Positions 26,930 to 36,664 of a stretch of 64,000 nucleotides of DNA are shown here, one piece after another. Source of the stretch: JACVRW01 sp963811055 (GTDB lineage: Bacteria > Actinomycetota > Thermoleophilia > Solirubrobacterales > Thermoleophilaceae). Location: the NCBI GenBank assembly GCA_963811055.1, contig CAWEPQ010000020.1:248001-312000 (forward strand), given 5' to 3'. The stretch's first letter is position 1; each line of letters opens with the position of its first letter. The notes below the pieces were generated by a model. That model was not told the origin of the DNA, made no database searches, and saw nothing but the letters and a program-made list of their open reading frames with translations. Both the position numbers and the translations under genes were made by a program.

Positions 26930-28279
26930 ATGGCCATCTCCCGCCCCTTCCTCCTCGTGTTGCTAAGCGCCCTCCTTTTGGGTGCCACGGCCTTTGCCGT
27001 TCAGAACGCACGCGATGCGAGCGACGACTCCTCGGGCAGTGGCGTCACCCAGCAGGTGGCTGAGACATCCGGGAACCTGAACGCCGACCAGACGGTCGCC
27101 GCCGCCTTCTCCGGCAGCGGTTCGCTCGACAGCGCGAAGATCGACGCGCGCATCGCGTTCAACCAGGTCGGCGGCGACCAGGGCTTCAACGTGAAGGTGA
27201 ACGGCGCGTTCCAGAGTCGCGCCAAGAACCAGATGCCGCTCTTCAACATCAGGCTGAAGGCCGACGCCGGAGGCGACGGCGTGACCGCCGGCGCCTTGTC
27301 GCTCGGCGATCGCGGGTTCCTGATCCAGGGCAACACCGCCTACCGGGTGCCCGAGGCACTGTGGACCGAGCTTCAGCAGTCGCGCGACGCAGATCGCTTC
27401 GTTCGCGCAGGGTTCGGGCGGCGGCGACGCCGGAGTGCTCGGCCTCAACCCGGCCTCGTGGCTCACCGACGTGAAGAACGAGGGCCAGGAGCAGATCGAC
27501 GGCGTGACCACGAACCACGTGTCCGCATCGGTCGACGCTCCCAAGCTCGTGCGCGACCTGCTCCCGCTGGCACGCCAGGGCGGGGCGTCGCTGAACCTGC
27601 CGTCCAACCTCGATCAGCAGATCGGAAAGGTCGTGCAGCAGGCCGACGTGGACATCTACGTGGGCCAGGACGACCGCATCCTGCGGCGCCTCCAGGTGGC
27701 CCTCGACCTCGACTTCAACCAGGCGGCTCCGAACGCCGGCAGCGACCTGGGTCGCGCCAAGATCGACTTCAACTTCGAGCTGAGCGACGTGAACAAGCCG
27801 CAGAACATCGTGGCCCCCGAGAAGGTGGCGGCCGGTGCCCCCGGCTCCGAGACCGCCGGCTTCTCGAGCGCGGTGCTCGGGGTGAGCGTGCTGGCCATCG
27901 ACCCGCCGCCCGGACTGGCCGCAGCGCGCCAGGCAGGCTTCAAGATCGGCGACGTGACCAGCCCGGCCCCGATCACGAACAACCCGCGCAAGGTCGCCCG
28001 GGCGATCAGCAACCACCAGCGAGTGGTGATCCTCTTCCAGAATCCGCGCGGCCTCGATGACCAGGCCACCGCCGAGGCGGTCCGCGCGGTCCGCGGCCAG
28101 ACCAAGGCCAAGGTGTTCACCGACGACATCCGCAGCGTCGACCGCTTCGGGCCGATCCTTCAGGACGTGGGCGTCAACCAGGCACCGTCGATCGTGATCA
28201 TCGACCGGCGCGGCAAGGCACGCCTCATCGAAGGCTTCATCGACTCGCGCGCACTCGCTCAGGAAGTCGCCGACACGCG

Positions 28280-28283
<4 letters not shown>
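26930..28283 (+). CDS. Exported protein with C-terminal thioredoxin-like region, first gene of the pilus operon (frame-shifted)
   Basis: About 450 residues after repair. The N-terminus (ISRPFLLVLLSALLLGATAFAV) is a signal sequence or anchor. Residues ~50-300 form beta-rich repeats (FSGSGSLDSAKIDARIAFNQVGG, FNIRLKADAGG, VTTNHVSASVDAPKLVRDLL) reminiscent of LppX/LprG-type lipid-carrier folds. The last ~110 residues (ISNHQRVVILFQNPRGLDDQATAEAVR, QAPSIVIIDRRGKARLIEGFID) look like a thioredoxin fold without a CxxC motif. One extra base near 27388-27391 breaks the frame; removing it gives QIASFAQGSGGGDAG. The stop overlaps pilB by four bases, so a pilus-related role is inferred. No named family is assigned. 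Confidence 0.65.
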
Positions 28284-30046
<1,763 letters not shown>

Positions 30047-30074
30047 TCGTCATGGCGAGCCGATAGGAGCCCCG

Positions 30075-31148
30075 ATGGAGTTCGACTTCGCAGACGTGCT
30101 GATGCAGGTGATGGAGCGTGAGGCGTCCGACCTTCACCTGACGGCGGGCTCGCCGCCGATGATCCGGTACCACGGGACGCTGCACGCGCTCGACTATCCG
30201 GCAATGACCCCGCAGACCACTCGTGAGGTCATCTACTCGATCCTCACCAACGATCAGCGCCAGCGGCTCGAGAACGACTGGCAGATCGACCTCGCCTACT
30301 CGATTCCGGGCAAGGCACGCTTCCGCGTGAACGCCTACTTCCAGCGCGCGTCGCTGAGTGCCGCGTTCCGCCTGATTCCGCAGACCATGCCGAAGCTCGC
30401 GAGCCTCGGCGTGCCCGACACGCTCGTGGACTTCACCAAGAAGCCGCGTGGGTTCGTGCTCGTGACCGGCCCCACGGGCTCGGGCAAGTCCACGACCCTG
30501 GCGGCGATGCTCGACCTGATCAACGACACGCGCCACGAGCACATCCTCACCATCGAGGACCCGATCGAGTTCCTGCACATGCACAAGAAGTGCATCGTCA
30601 ACCAGCGTGAGCTGGGAGCCGACGCACAGAGCTTCAGCCTCGGCCTCAAGGCCGGGCTCCGGCAGGACCCCGACGTGATCCTCGTGGGCGAGATGAGAGA
30701 CCTCGACACGATCTCGACCGCGCTGACCGCGGCTGAGACCGGTCACCTCGTGTTCGCCACCCTCCACACCCAGGACACGGCGCAGACCGTGGACCGGATC
30801 GTGGACGTCTTCCCGCCCGCGCAGCAGCAGCAGGTGCGCGTGCAGCTGTCGGTGGCGCTCCAGGGCATCGTGACCCAGCAGCTGCTCCCGCTGGCGAGCG
30901 GCCAGGGGCGCTGCGTGGCCACCGAGGTGCTGGTGCCCACGCCGGCGATCAGGAACCTGATCCGCGAGGGCAAGACGCATCAGATCTACTCGGCGCTTCA
31001 GACCGGGGCCCAGTTCGGCATGCGGACGATGGACACCTCGCTCGCGGAGCTGGTGCGTGAGGGCAAGATCTCGCGTGAGCTGGCCGAGTCGCGCTCCGGC
31101 ACCCCCGAGGAGCTCCGGCGCCTCATGGGCACCGTAAGGGTGGCGTAG
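30075..31148 (+). CDS. pilT: Type IV pilus retraction ATPase PilT
   Basis: 357 residues from ATG 30075, preceded by GGAG at 30066-30069. N-terminal PAS-like domain with ASDLHLTAGSPPMIR. Walker A GPTGSGKST lies near residue 133, Asp box TIEDPIEFLH, Walker B region LVGEMRDLDT, His box FATLHTQDTAQTV, and the PilT-specific AIRNLIREGK motif is present. It depolymerises pili, so twitching motility or DNA uptake are plausible functions. The -10-like GCCGATAG just upstream lacks a -35 partner. Confidence 0.95.
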   Translation: MEFDFADVLMQVMEREASDLHLTAGSPPMIRYHGTLHALDYPAMTPQTTREVIYSILTNDQRQRLENDWQIDLAYSIPGKARFRVNAYFQRASLSAAFRLIPQTMPKLASLGVPDTLVDFTKKPRGFVLVTGPTGSGKSTTLAAMLDLINDTRHEHILTIEDPIEFLHMHKKCIVNQRELGADAQSFSLGLKAGLRQDPDVILVGEMRDLDTISTALTAAETGHLVFATLHTQDTAQTVDRIVDVFPPAQQQQVRVQLSVALQGIVTQQLLPLASGQGRCVATEVLVPTPAIRNLIREGKTHQIYSALQTGAQFGMRTMDTSLAELVREGKISRELAESRSGTPEELRRLMGTVRVA

Positions 31149-31152
31149 CGCC

Positions 31153-32367
31153 ATGGCCACCTTCGCATTCAAGGCACTCGACCTCGCCGGATCGCCCACC
31201 AAGGGCGAGATGGAGGCCGGCGACCAGCAGGCCGTGGCCTCGCAGCTCCGCTCGCGCGGGCTGATCGTGGTGGACATCGAGGAGCAGGCCGAGGCCAGCG
31301 CCGGCGACATCTTCTCCCGCTTCAGGCGGGTCAAGTCCGACGATCTCGTGATCGCCTCGCGTCAGCTCTCGACGATGGTGTCGTCGGGCATGTCGCTGCT
31401 CCGCGCGCTCTACGTGATCGAGGAGCAGACCGAGTCCGACAAGCTGCGCGAGATCCTCATCGACGTGCGCCAGGACGTGGAGGGCGGCTCCGCGCTGTCC
31501 GAGGCGCTGCGCAAGCACCCGGACACCTTCAACGACCTCTATGTGGCGATGGTGGAGGCCGGGGAGACGGGAGGAATCCTGGACCAGACGCTGGTGCGCG
31601 TGGCGGAGCAGCTCGAGAAGGACGCGGCGCTCCGCCGCCAGGTCAAGGCGGCGATGATCTACCCGATCCTGATCGGCAGCTTCGCGCTGATCGTGCTCGT
31701 GGCGCTCGTGGCCTTCCTCGTGCCGGTGTTCGAGAAGATCTTCAAGGACTTCGGCGGTGAGCTGCCGGCGATCACCAAGTTCACCGTCTTCCTCTCACAT
31801 CTCGTCACCCGGCAGTGGTACATCCTGATCGCCGTGGTGTTCGGCGTGGTCTGGCTCTTCCGCTTCTGGAAGAACTCGGACACGGGCCAGGTCCAATGGG
31901 ACCGCCTGAAGCTGAAGTTCCCGATGAAGATCGGGGACATCGTGCAGAAGGTCGCGCTCGCGCGCTTCTCACGCACCTTCTCCGGCCTGATCGCCGCCGG
32001 CGTGCCGATGCTCGAGGCGATCGAGATCACCGGCAAGACCTCCGGCAACAAGGTTGTGGAGATGGCCATGGACGACGTGCGCGACTCCGTCAAGAAGGGC
32101 GGATCGCTCACCGCGCCGATGGCGGCCGTGCCCGAGGCGTTCCCCGTGATGGTCACCCAGATGATCGGCGTGGGCGAGGAGACCGGTGCGCTCGAGACGA
32201 TGATGTCGAAGGTGGCCGACTTCTACGAGGAGCAGGTGGACGCCGCTGTGAAGGCGCTCACCTCGATCCTCGAGCCCGTGATGATCATCGTCGTGGGCGG
32301 AATCGTCGGGTTCATCGTGATCGCGATGTACCTGCCGATGTTCAAGGTCTACGACTCGATCAAGTAG
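31153..32367 (+). CDS. pilC: Type IV pilus inner-membrane platform protein PilC
   Basis: 404 residues, the usual length. Two GspF repeats: the first begins VIASRQLSTMVSSGMSLLRALYVIEEQ, the second VALARFSRTFSGLIAAGVPMLEAIEITG. Three hydrophobic helices are visible (MIYPILIGSFALIVLVALVAFLVPVF, YILIAVVFGVVWLF and the C-terminal IIVVGGIVGFIVIAMYLPMF). It anchors PilB/PilT and the pilin subunits in the membrane. Starts four bases after pilT. Confidence 0.95.
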   Translation: MATFAFKALDLAGSPTKGEMEAGDQQAVASQLRSRGLIVVDIEEQAEASAGDIFSRFRRVKSDDLVIASRQLSTMVSSGMSLLRALYVIEEQTESDKLREILIDVRQDVEGGSALSEALRKHPDTFNDLYVAMVEAGETGGILDQTLVRVAEQLEKDAALRRQVKAAMIYPILIGSFALIVLVALVAFLVPVFEKIFKDFGGELPAITKFTVFLSHLVTRQWYILIAVVFGVVWLFRFWKNSDTGQVQWDRLKLKFPMKIGDIVQKVALARFSRTFSGLIAAGVPMLEAIEITGKTSGNKVVEMAMDDVRDSVKKGGSLTAPMAAVPEAFPVMVTQMIGVGEETGALETMMSKVADFYEEQVDAAVKALTSILEPVMIIVVGGIVGFIVIAMYLPMFKVYDSIK

Positions 32368-32376
32368 CGCCGGGTT

Positions 32377-32808
32377 CTAGACCTCCGGCGCCGGCTCCTT
32401 GATCACCAGCGTGCCGGCCCTCTGTGGCTCCTCCGCCTGGTCGCCGCCCGCGGGTACGAACAGGATCGGGTAGCTCCCCGGCCGGCCCTCGAGCACGTCG
32501 AAGCGCGCAGGGGTCACGGGATTCGCGGCTGAGCTCAGCCCGAGAGCCGGTATCGCCACCTGCCCGGGCAGGTGCACCTCCACGAACACCTCGGCTGCCT
32601 GGCCGGCCGTGAGGGAGCGGCGCCGCGGCTGGTCCGCGCGGAAGCGCACGTCCGTCTCCTCGCCGCCGGCCGGGGGCGCCGGGGTGGAGGTCGATGGGGT
32701 GGCCGGCTCCTTCGTCTCAGATCGGTCGTTCGGCTGCGAGAGCCCGGCAGCGAACGCTGCCAAGCCCAGGACGATGGCGAACAGGAGCATGGCGCGGCGC
32801 AGGTGCAC
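32377..32808 (-). CDS. Small exported protein, possible cupredoxin-like fold
   Basis: About 143 residues from a GTG at 32808 (an ATG at 32790 is the alternative). A signal anchor (MLLFAIVLGLAAFAAGL) is followed by a Pro/Thr-rich linker (PATPSTSTPAPPAGG) and a ~75-residue beta-rich domain (FRADQPRRRSLTAGQAAEVFVEVHLPG, TPARFDVLEGRPGSYPILFVPAGG, RAGTLVI). The F.....PG.YP and final GTLVI pattern recalls small cupredoxin-like domains, but copper ligands are not evident. It lies antisense between pilC and the GT87-like gene. Function unknown. Confidence 0.55.
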   Translation of the reverse strand: MHLRRAMLLFAIVLGLAAFAAGLSQPNDRSETKEPATPSTSTPAPPAGGEETDVRFRADQPRRRSLTAGQAAEVFVEVHLPGQVAIPALGLSSAANPVTPARFDVLEGRPGSYPILFVPAGGDQAEEPQRAGTLVIKEPAPEV

Positions 32809-32851
32809 CGCCCGATCGTAGAGCGGTCGTCCGTACCTGCGCGTGCGCCGG

Positions 32852-32879
32852 TCAAGTGCCCATGGCGGCGCGCCGATAT
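32852..32879 (+). promoter_or_regulatory. Sigma-28-like promoter (TCAA-N16-GCCGATAT)
   Basis: A perfect GCCGATAT -10 box at 32872-32879 with TCAA at 32852-32855, 16 bases upstream; the -35 deviates from TAAA at one base. The start of the GT87-like gene is at 32894, 15 bases after the -10 box. Confidence 0.55.
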
Positions 32880-32893
32880 GGCCACGAGTCCCG

Positions 32894-34594
32894 ATGCAGT
32901 ACGCCCTCCCAATCCGAAGCGCACTCCGCGCTCTCGTCGCGCTTGCCGTGGTCACGGTCGCATTTGCGGCCGCGGCCGGGCCTGTGCAGGCGCAGCAGGC
33001 CCCCCTCGAGCCCCAGGCGATCCGCCTGGAGCCGGGTGACGGCACGCCGCCCGGGTTCAAGGTGCCGCCCCGCCGGGCGGTGCGCATGGCGGACCGTCTC
33101 CCCGAGGTGCAGAAGGCGATCGCCGAGCACGGTCCGGTGGAGAAGCGGGTGCTCGTGCCGCTCTACTACGTGGCGCACCCGCTGCGCTACGAGATCTCGT
33201 ACAACCGCGGTGACACTACCGTCGCCGACATCCACATCGACGGCGTGACGGGCGAGATGATCGAGAAGTGGACCGGGCCGCAGGCCGCGATGCTGCTGGC
33301 GCGCGGGTACTCGCCCTCGGTCGGCGGTGCGCTCAACCACTGGTACGTGTGGCTGCCGCTGGCGCTCCTCTTCCTCCTGCCCTTCGTGGATCCCAAGCGC
33401 CCGTTCCGCCTGCTCCACCTGGACCTGCTGGTGCTGCTGTCGTTCGGCGTGTCCGAGTACTTCTTCAACAAGGGCAACGTGGACGTGTCGGTACCGCTCG
33501 TCTACCCGCTGCTCGCCTACCTGCTGGTGAGGCTCGCGCTGGCCGGGTTTCGGCCGCGCCCCCGTGGGGAGCGCCTGATGCCCTACGCGCGCACCAGCTG
33601 GCTAGTGATCGGCCTGGTGCTGCTGATGGTGTTCCGCGTCGGACTGAACGTGTCCAACTCGGTGATCATGGACGTGGGCTACGCGAGTGTGATCGGGGCC
33701 GACCGGATCACCACCAAGGAAGACCTCTACGTGGACAACGACATCCACGGGGACACCTACGGTCCGATCACCTATCTGGCCTACGTGCCGTTCGAGCAGC
33801 TCTTCCCCAACGACGGCCGCTGGGGCGAGGTGCCCGCGGCCCACGCCGCGTCACTCGCGTTCGACCTCCTCACCGTGATCGGCCTGATGCTGCTCGGCAC
33901 CCGGCTGCGATCGGGCGCGGAGGGCCGAAGACTCGGGGTCGCGCTGGGCTTCGCGTGGACGGCCTATCCCTTCACCCTGCTCGGGCTTCAGGCGAACGTG
34001 AACGACGGCCTGGTGGCCGCGCTGCTGGTGTTCGCCCTGCTGGCATTGCATTCCCCCGCCAAGCGCGGGCTGATGGTGGGCCTGGCCACCGGGGCGAAGT
34101 TCGCTCCGATCGTGCTCGCGCCGCTCTTGGCCACGGGCACGGGGGATGAGCGCCGCTCGCGCTCGTGGGCGACCTTCGCGGCGGTGTTCGCGGGCATCGT
34201 GGCGCTGCCGCTCGTGCTCTACCTGCCCGACGGGGGCCTCAAGGAGTTCTACAACTGCACGATCGGCTTCCAGTTCGGCCGTGACTCCGTGTTCAGCCTG
34301 TGGGGGCTCCACCCGTCGCTCGGCTGGCTCCAGGACATCGTGAAGGTCGCCGGCCTGGTGTTCGCGGGCGCGCTGGCTTTCGTGCCGCGCCGGCGCGACC
34401 TCCGCCAGGTGGCCGCCCTCGGAGCCGCGGCGCTGATCGCGGCGCAGCTGAGCGTGAACCACTGGTTCTACTTCTACATCCCGTGGTTCACCCCGTTCGC
34501 GCTCCTCGCGATGTTCGGGGCCTACCGGGCCCATGAGCCGGAGGGCGCCGCGGAGCCTGCTGCCAATGCGCAGCGGGCTGCGTCCCCCGTCTAA
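32894..34594 (+). CDS. Multi-pass membrane protein, GT87/DUF2029-like mannosyltransferase
   Basis: 566 residues. The N-terminal signal sequence (ALRALVALAVVTVAFAAAAG) leads to a ~100-residue extracytoplasmic domain, then about ten hydrophobic segments. FTLLGLQANVNDGLVAALLVFALLALHSPAKRGLMVGLATGAKFAPIVLAPLL is characteristic of GT87-type polyprenyl-phosphate-dependent glycosyltransferases, as is the acidic loop EDLYVDNDIHGDTYGPITYLAYVPFE near residues 275-300. It sits between pilC and the pilin genes, so pilin or cell-surface glycosylation is a reasonable guess (inference). ATG 32894 was chosen as the first codon giving a signal sequence. Confidence 0.65.
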   Translation: MQYALPIRSALRALVALAVVTVAFAAAAGPVQAQQAPLEPQAIRLEPGDGTPPGFKVPPRRAVRMADRLPEVQKAIAEHGPVEKRVLVPLYYVAHPLRYEISYNRGDTTVADIHIDGVTGEMIEKWTGPQAAMLLARGYSPSVGGALNHWYVWLPLALLFLLPFVDPKRPFRLLHLDLLVLLSFGVSEYFFNKGNVDVSVPLVYPLLAYLLVRLALAGFRPRPRGERLMPYARTSWLVIGLVLLMVFRVGLNVSNSVIMDVGYASVIGADRITTKEDLYVDNDIHGDTYGPITYLAYVPFEQLFPNDGRWGEVPAAHAASLAFDLLTVIGLMLLGTRLRSGAEGRRLGVALGFAWTAYPFTLLGLQANVNDGLVAALLVFALLALHSPAKRGLMVGLATGAKFAPIVLAPLLATGTGDERRSRSWATFAAVFAGIVALPLVLYLPDGGLKEFYNCTIGFQFGRDSVFSLWGLHPSLGWLQDIVKVAGLVFAGALAFVPRRRDLRQVAALGAAALIAAQLSVNHWFYFYIPWFTPFALLAMFGAYRAHEPEGAAEPAANAQRAASPV

Positions 34595-34618
34595 AGGACA
34601 CCGGCCGCGGGCCGATAT
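34592..34618 (+). promoter_or_regulatory. Sigma-28-type promoter (TAAA-N15-GCCGATAT) for the first pilin
   Basis: TAAA at 34592-34595 (its first three bases are the stop codon of the GT87-like gene) and GCCGATAT at 34611-34618, spacer 15, an exact match to the FliA/SigD consensus. The pilin start is at 34710, giving a leader of about 85 nt that shares sequence with the leader of the second pilin. Confidence 0.75.
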
Positions 34619-34709
34619 GGGTTTAGACCCCAGATGCCTCGTTCCATCGCGGCGACTGGATCCAGACCTACAGACCATCCAGACCGTCACCTCGACAGAG
34701 GGGGAGACA

Positions 34710-35147
34710 ATGCTGCGGAAGCTCAGGGAACGAGTTCATTCAGGGGAGCGGGGGTTCACCCTCATTGAGCTCCTCGTCGTAATTCTCATCATCGGAATTC
34801 TGGCCGCCATCGCGCTGCCGGCCTTCCTCGGTCAGCGTCAGAAGGGCCAGGACGCGAGCGCGAAGTCGAACGCTCGTAACATGGTCTCGGCGCTCGAGTC
34901 CTGTTTCGCCGTCGCAGCCAGCTATGCGGCCTGCGACTCGAGCCAGGACGTCACGGCATCGGGGATCGCCACCGGCACGGGCACGAACCAGGTGAACCTG
35001 TCCACGCTCGCGGCCGGCAACTACCAGGTAGTGGCCAAGTCGCAGTCGGGCAACAACTTCACGATTACCAAGCCCGCGAGCGGCGCTGTGTCGCGCACGT
35101 GCACCACCACGAGCCAGGGAGCCTGCCCCTCTTCGGGGACCTGGTAG
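34710..35147 (+). CDS. pilA: Type IV pilin, first of a tandem pair
   Basis: 145 residues. A short leader (MLRKLRERVHSGERG) ends in the prepilin peptidase site G/FTLIELLVV with Glu at mature position 5. The hydrophobic N-terminal helix ...ILIIGILAAIALPAFLG and the conserved helix continuation QRQKGQDASAKSNARNMVSALE follow. The C-terminal globular part has two cysteine pairs (C..SYAAC near 65-75; C-TTTSQGA-C near the end) that may form disulfides. GGGGGAG lies just before ATG. A second, closely similar pilin gene is 157 nt downstream. Confidence 0.95.
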   Translation: MLRKLRERVHSGERGFTLIELLVVILIIGILAAIALPAFLGQRQKGQDASAKSNARNMVSALESCFAVAASYAACDSSQDVTASGIATGTGTNQVNLSTLAAGNYQVVAKSQSGNNFTITKPASGAVSRTCTTTSQGACPSSGTW

Positions 35148-35192
35148 GCGCTCGTCCTGGTGGACGGATGCCAGAGAGAAGGCATTACGGAT

Positions 35193-35219
35193 TAAAGCGA
35201 CACCGCCAGGTGTCGATCT
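35193..35219 (+). promoter_or_regulatory. Sigma-28-like promoter (TAAA-N15-GTCGATCT) for the second pilin
   Basis: TAAA at 35193-35196 and GTCGATCT at 35212-35219 with a 15-base spacer; the -10 differs from GCCGATAT at two of eight positions. The pilin start is at 35305. The position relative to the gene is almost the same as for the first pilin, which supports a separate, probably weaker, promoter. Confidence 0.5.
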
Positions 35220-35304
35220 AGTCCGCGAAGGGCCAGTATGCCTCGGCTTTCCGCGGCGGCTGGCAACCAGACCATCCAGACGTCACCTCAAAAGGAGGAG
35301 ACAA

Positions 35305-35742
35305 ATGCTGCGGAAGCTCAGTGAACGAGTTCACTCCGGGGAGCGGGGATTTACCCTGATCGAGCTCCTTGTCGTGATTCTCATCATCGGAATTCTGGCC
35401 GCCATCGCGCTGCCGGCTTTCCTCGGTCAGCGTCAGAAGGGCCAGGACGCGAGCGCGAAGTCGAACGCTCGTAACATGGTCTCGGCGCTCGAGTCGTGCT
35501 ACACCAACTCGCAGACGTACGTCGGCTGCGGTACGGCGCAGGACGTGACCGAGTCCGGAATCACCACCGGTACCGGTAACGGCCAGGTGAACCTGGCCAC
35601 GCTGGCCACGGGCAACTTCCAGGTCGTGGCCAAGTCGGAGTCGGGCAACAACTTCACCATCACGAAGCCTGCCTCCGGTTCGATCACCCGTACCTGCACC
35701 ACCACCGGCAGCGGCGCTTGCCCCTCCTCGGGTAGCTGGTAG
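35305..35742 (+). CDS. pilA: Type IV pilin, second of a tandem pair
   Basis: 145 residues, the same length as the first pilin. The leader and N-terminal 65 residues are nearly identical (R7 to S7 is the only change up to the first Cys), and the G/FTLIE cleavage site is intact. The middle region differs (CYTNSQTYVGCGTAQDVTESG versus CFAVAASYAACDSSQDVTASG), while the C-terminal pattern CTTTGSGACPSSGSW is kept. Shine-Dalgarno AGGAGGAG precedes ATG. A strong terminator follows. Either pilin could be the major subunit. Confidence 0.95.
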   Translation: MLRKLSERVHSGERGFTLIELLVVILIIGILAAIALPAFLGQRQKGQDASAKSNARNMVSALESCYTNSQTYVGCGTAQDVTESGITTGTGNGQVNLATLATGNFQVVAKSESGNNFTITKPASGSITRTCTTTGSGACPSSGSW

Positions 35743-35770
35743 CCAGAGCTGGTTGAACAAGCAGATCGCC

Positions 35771-35805
35771 GACGGGCGGGCCTCACGGCCCGCCCGTCGT
35801 CGTTT
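35771..35805 (+). terminator. Intrinsic terminator after the pilin pair
   Basis: GACGGGCGGGCC (35771-35782) pairs perfectly with GGCCCGCCCGTC (35787-35798) around TCAC, a 12-bp stem, followed by GTCGTTT. This separates the highly expressed pilins from pilD. Confidence 0.85.
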
Positions 35806-35833
35806 CCGGGCCGCTGAGTAGCTTCCAGGCGCG

Positions 35834-36589
35834 ATGGTGCTCGAGATCGCAGCGGGGGCCCTGCTCGGGGCGCTCATCGGGAGCTTCCTCAACGTGGTCA
35901 TCCACCGGGTGCCGCTGGGGGAGTCCCTGCTGGCGCCCGGCTCGCATTGCCCGTCGTGCGGTACGCCGCTCGCGCCGCACGACAACATTCCAGTCGTCTC
36001 CTGGCTGGTGCTGCGCGGGCGCTGCAGGCATTGCGGCGCTCCCATCTCCCCGCGCTATCCGCTGGTCGAGCTGGTCACCGCCGTCGCGTTCGCCGCGGTG
36101 GTGGCGGTGCGAGGGTTCGACAACGATCTCCTGCTCGAGCTTCCGTTCGTGGCCTGCCTGATCGCGCTCGCGGGAATCGACCTCGACCACCGCCTGCTGC
36201 CCAACCGGATCGTCTACCCGATGGCCGTATGGGGAGTGGTGGCCACGGCACTCACCGATTCCGGCGATCTCGTGGAGCACCTGATCGCCGGCGCGGGCGC
36301 CTTCTCGTTCCTGCTGGTGGCGGCGCTGGCCTATCCGGCGGGCATGGGCATGGGGGACGTGAAGCTGGCCGGCGCCATGGGCCTCTACCTCGGACTCTCC
36401 ACGGCCCCGGCACTGCTCGCGGCATTCACGAGCGGCACGATCGTGGGGGTGGTGATCCTCGCGCGCGAGGGTGCGACCGCGCGTAAGAAGGCTGTTCCGT
36501 TTGGTGTGTTCCTCGCTCTGGGCGGCCTGGTCGGGGTGCTGGCGGGCCCTGAGCTCGTGGACCTGTACAGGGATCATCTGCTGAGCTGA
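35834..36589 (+). CDS. pilD: Prepilin peptidase (type IV leader peptidase)
   Basis: 251 residues. The N-terminal DUF/zinc segment has two CxxC pairs (CPSCGTPL near 38 and CRHCGAP near 65). The two catalytic aspartates of this GxGD-type membrane protease are in GIDLDHRLLPN near residue 115 and GMGMGDVKL near 175. Six to seven hydrophobic segments. It cleaves the pilin leaders before FTLIE and N-methylates Phe1 when the full enzyme is present. ATG 35834 directly follows the terminator region. Confidence 0.95.
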   Translation: MVLEIAAGALLGALIGSFLNVVIHRVPLGESLLAPGSHCPSCGTPLAPHDNIPVVSWLVLRGRCRHCGAPISPRYPLVELVTAVAFAAVVAVRGFDNDLLLELPFVACLIALAGIDLDHRLLPNRIVYPMAVWGVVATALTDSGDLVEHLIAGAGAFSFLLVAALAYPAGMGMGDVKLAGAMGLYLGLSTAPALLAAFTSGTIVGVVILAREGATARKKAVPFGVFLALGGLVGVLAGPELVDLYRDHLLS

Positions 36590-36622
36590 ATTGCAGGAGA
36601 GGGGCATCGTCCTTTTGGGGGT

Positions 36623-36649
36623 TAAGGCCTCACCGCGCTTGGCCGATAG
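36623..36649 (+). promoter_or_regulatory. Sigma-28-like promoter (TAAG-N15-GCCGATAG) for the pilM operon
   Basis: TAAG at 36623-36626 and GCCGATAG at 36642-36649, spacer 15; one base from consensus in each box. The pilM start codon is at 36665, 15 bases after the -10 box, in the only non-coding gap between pilD and pilM. Confidence 0.55.
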
Positions 36650-36664
36650 AGCGGGGGAGCAGGT

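Noticed and set aside
30059..30066. GCCGATAG upstream of pilT as another sigma-28 promoter
   Set aside because: No TAAA-like -35 lies 14-16 bases upstream. It may be a chance match, or a weak element at best.
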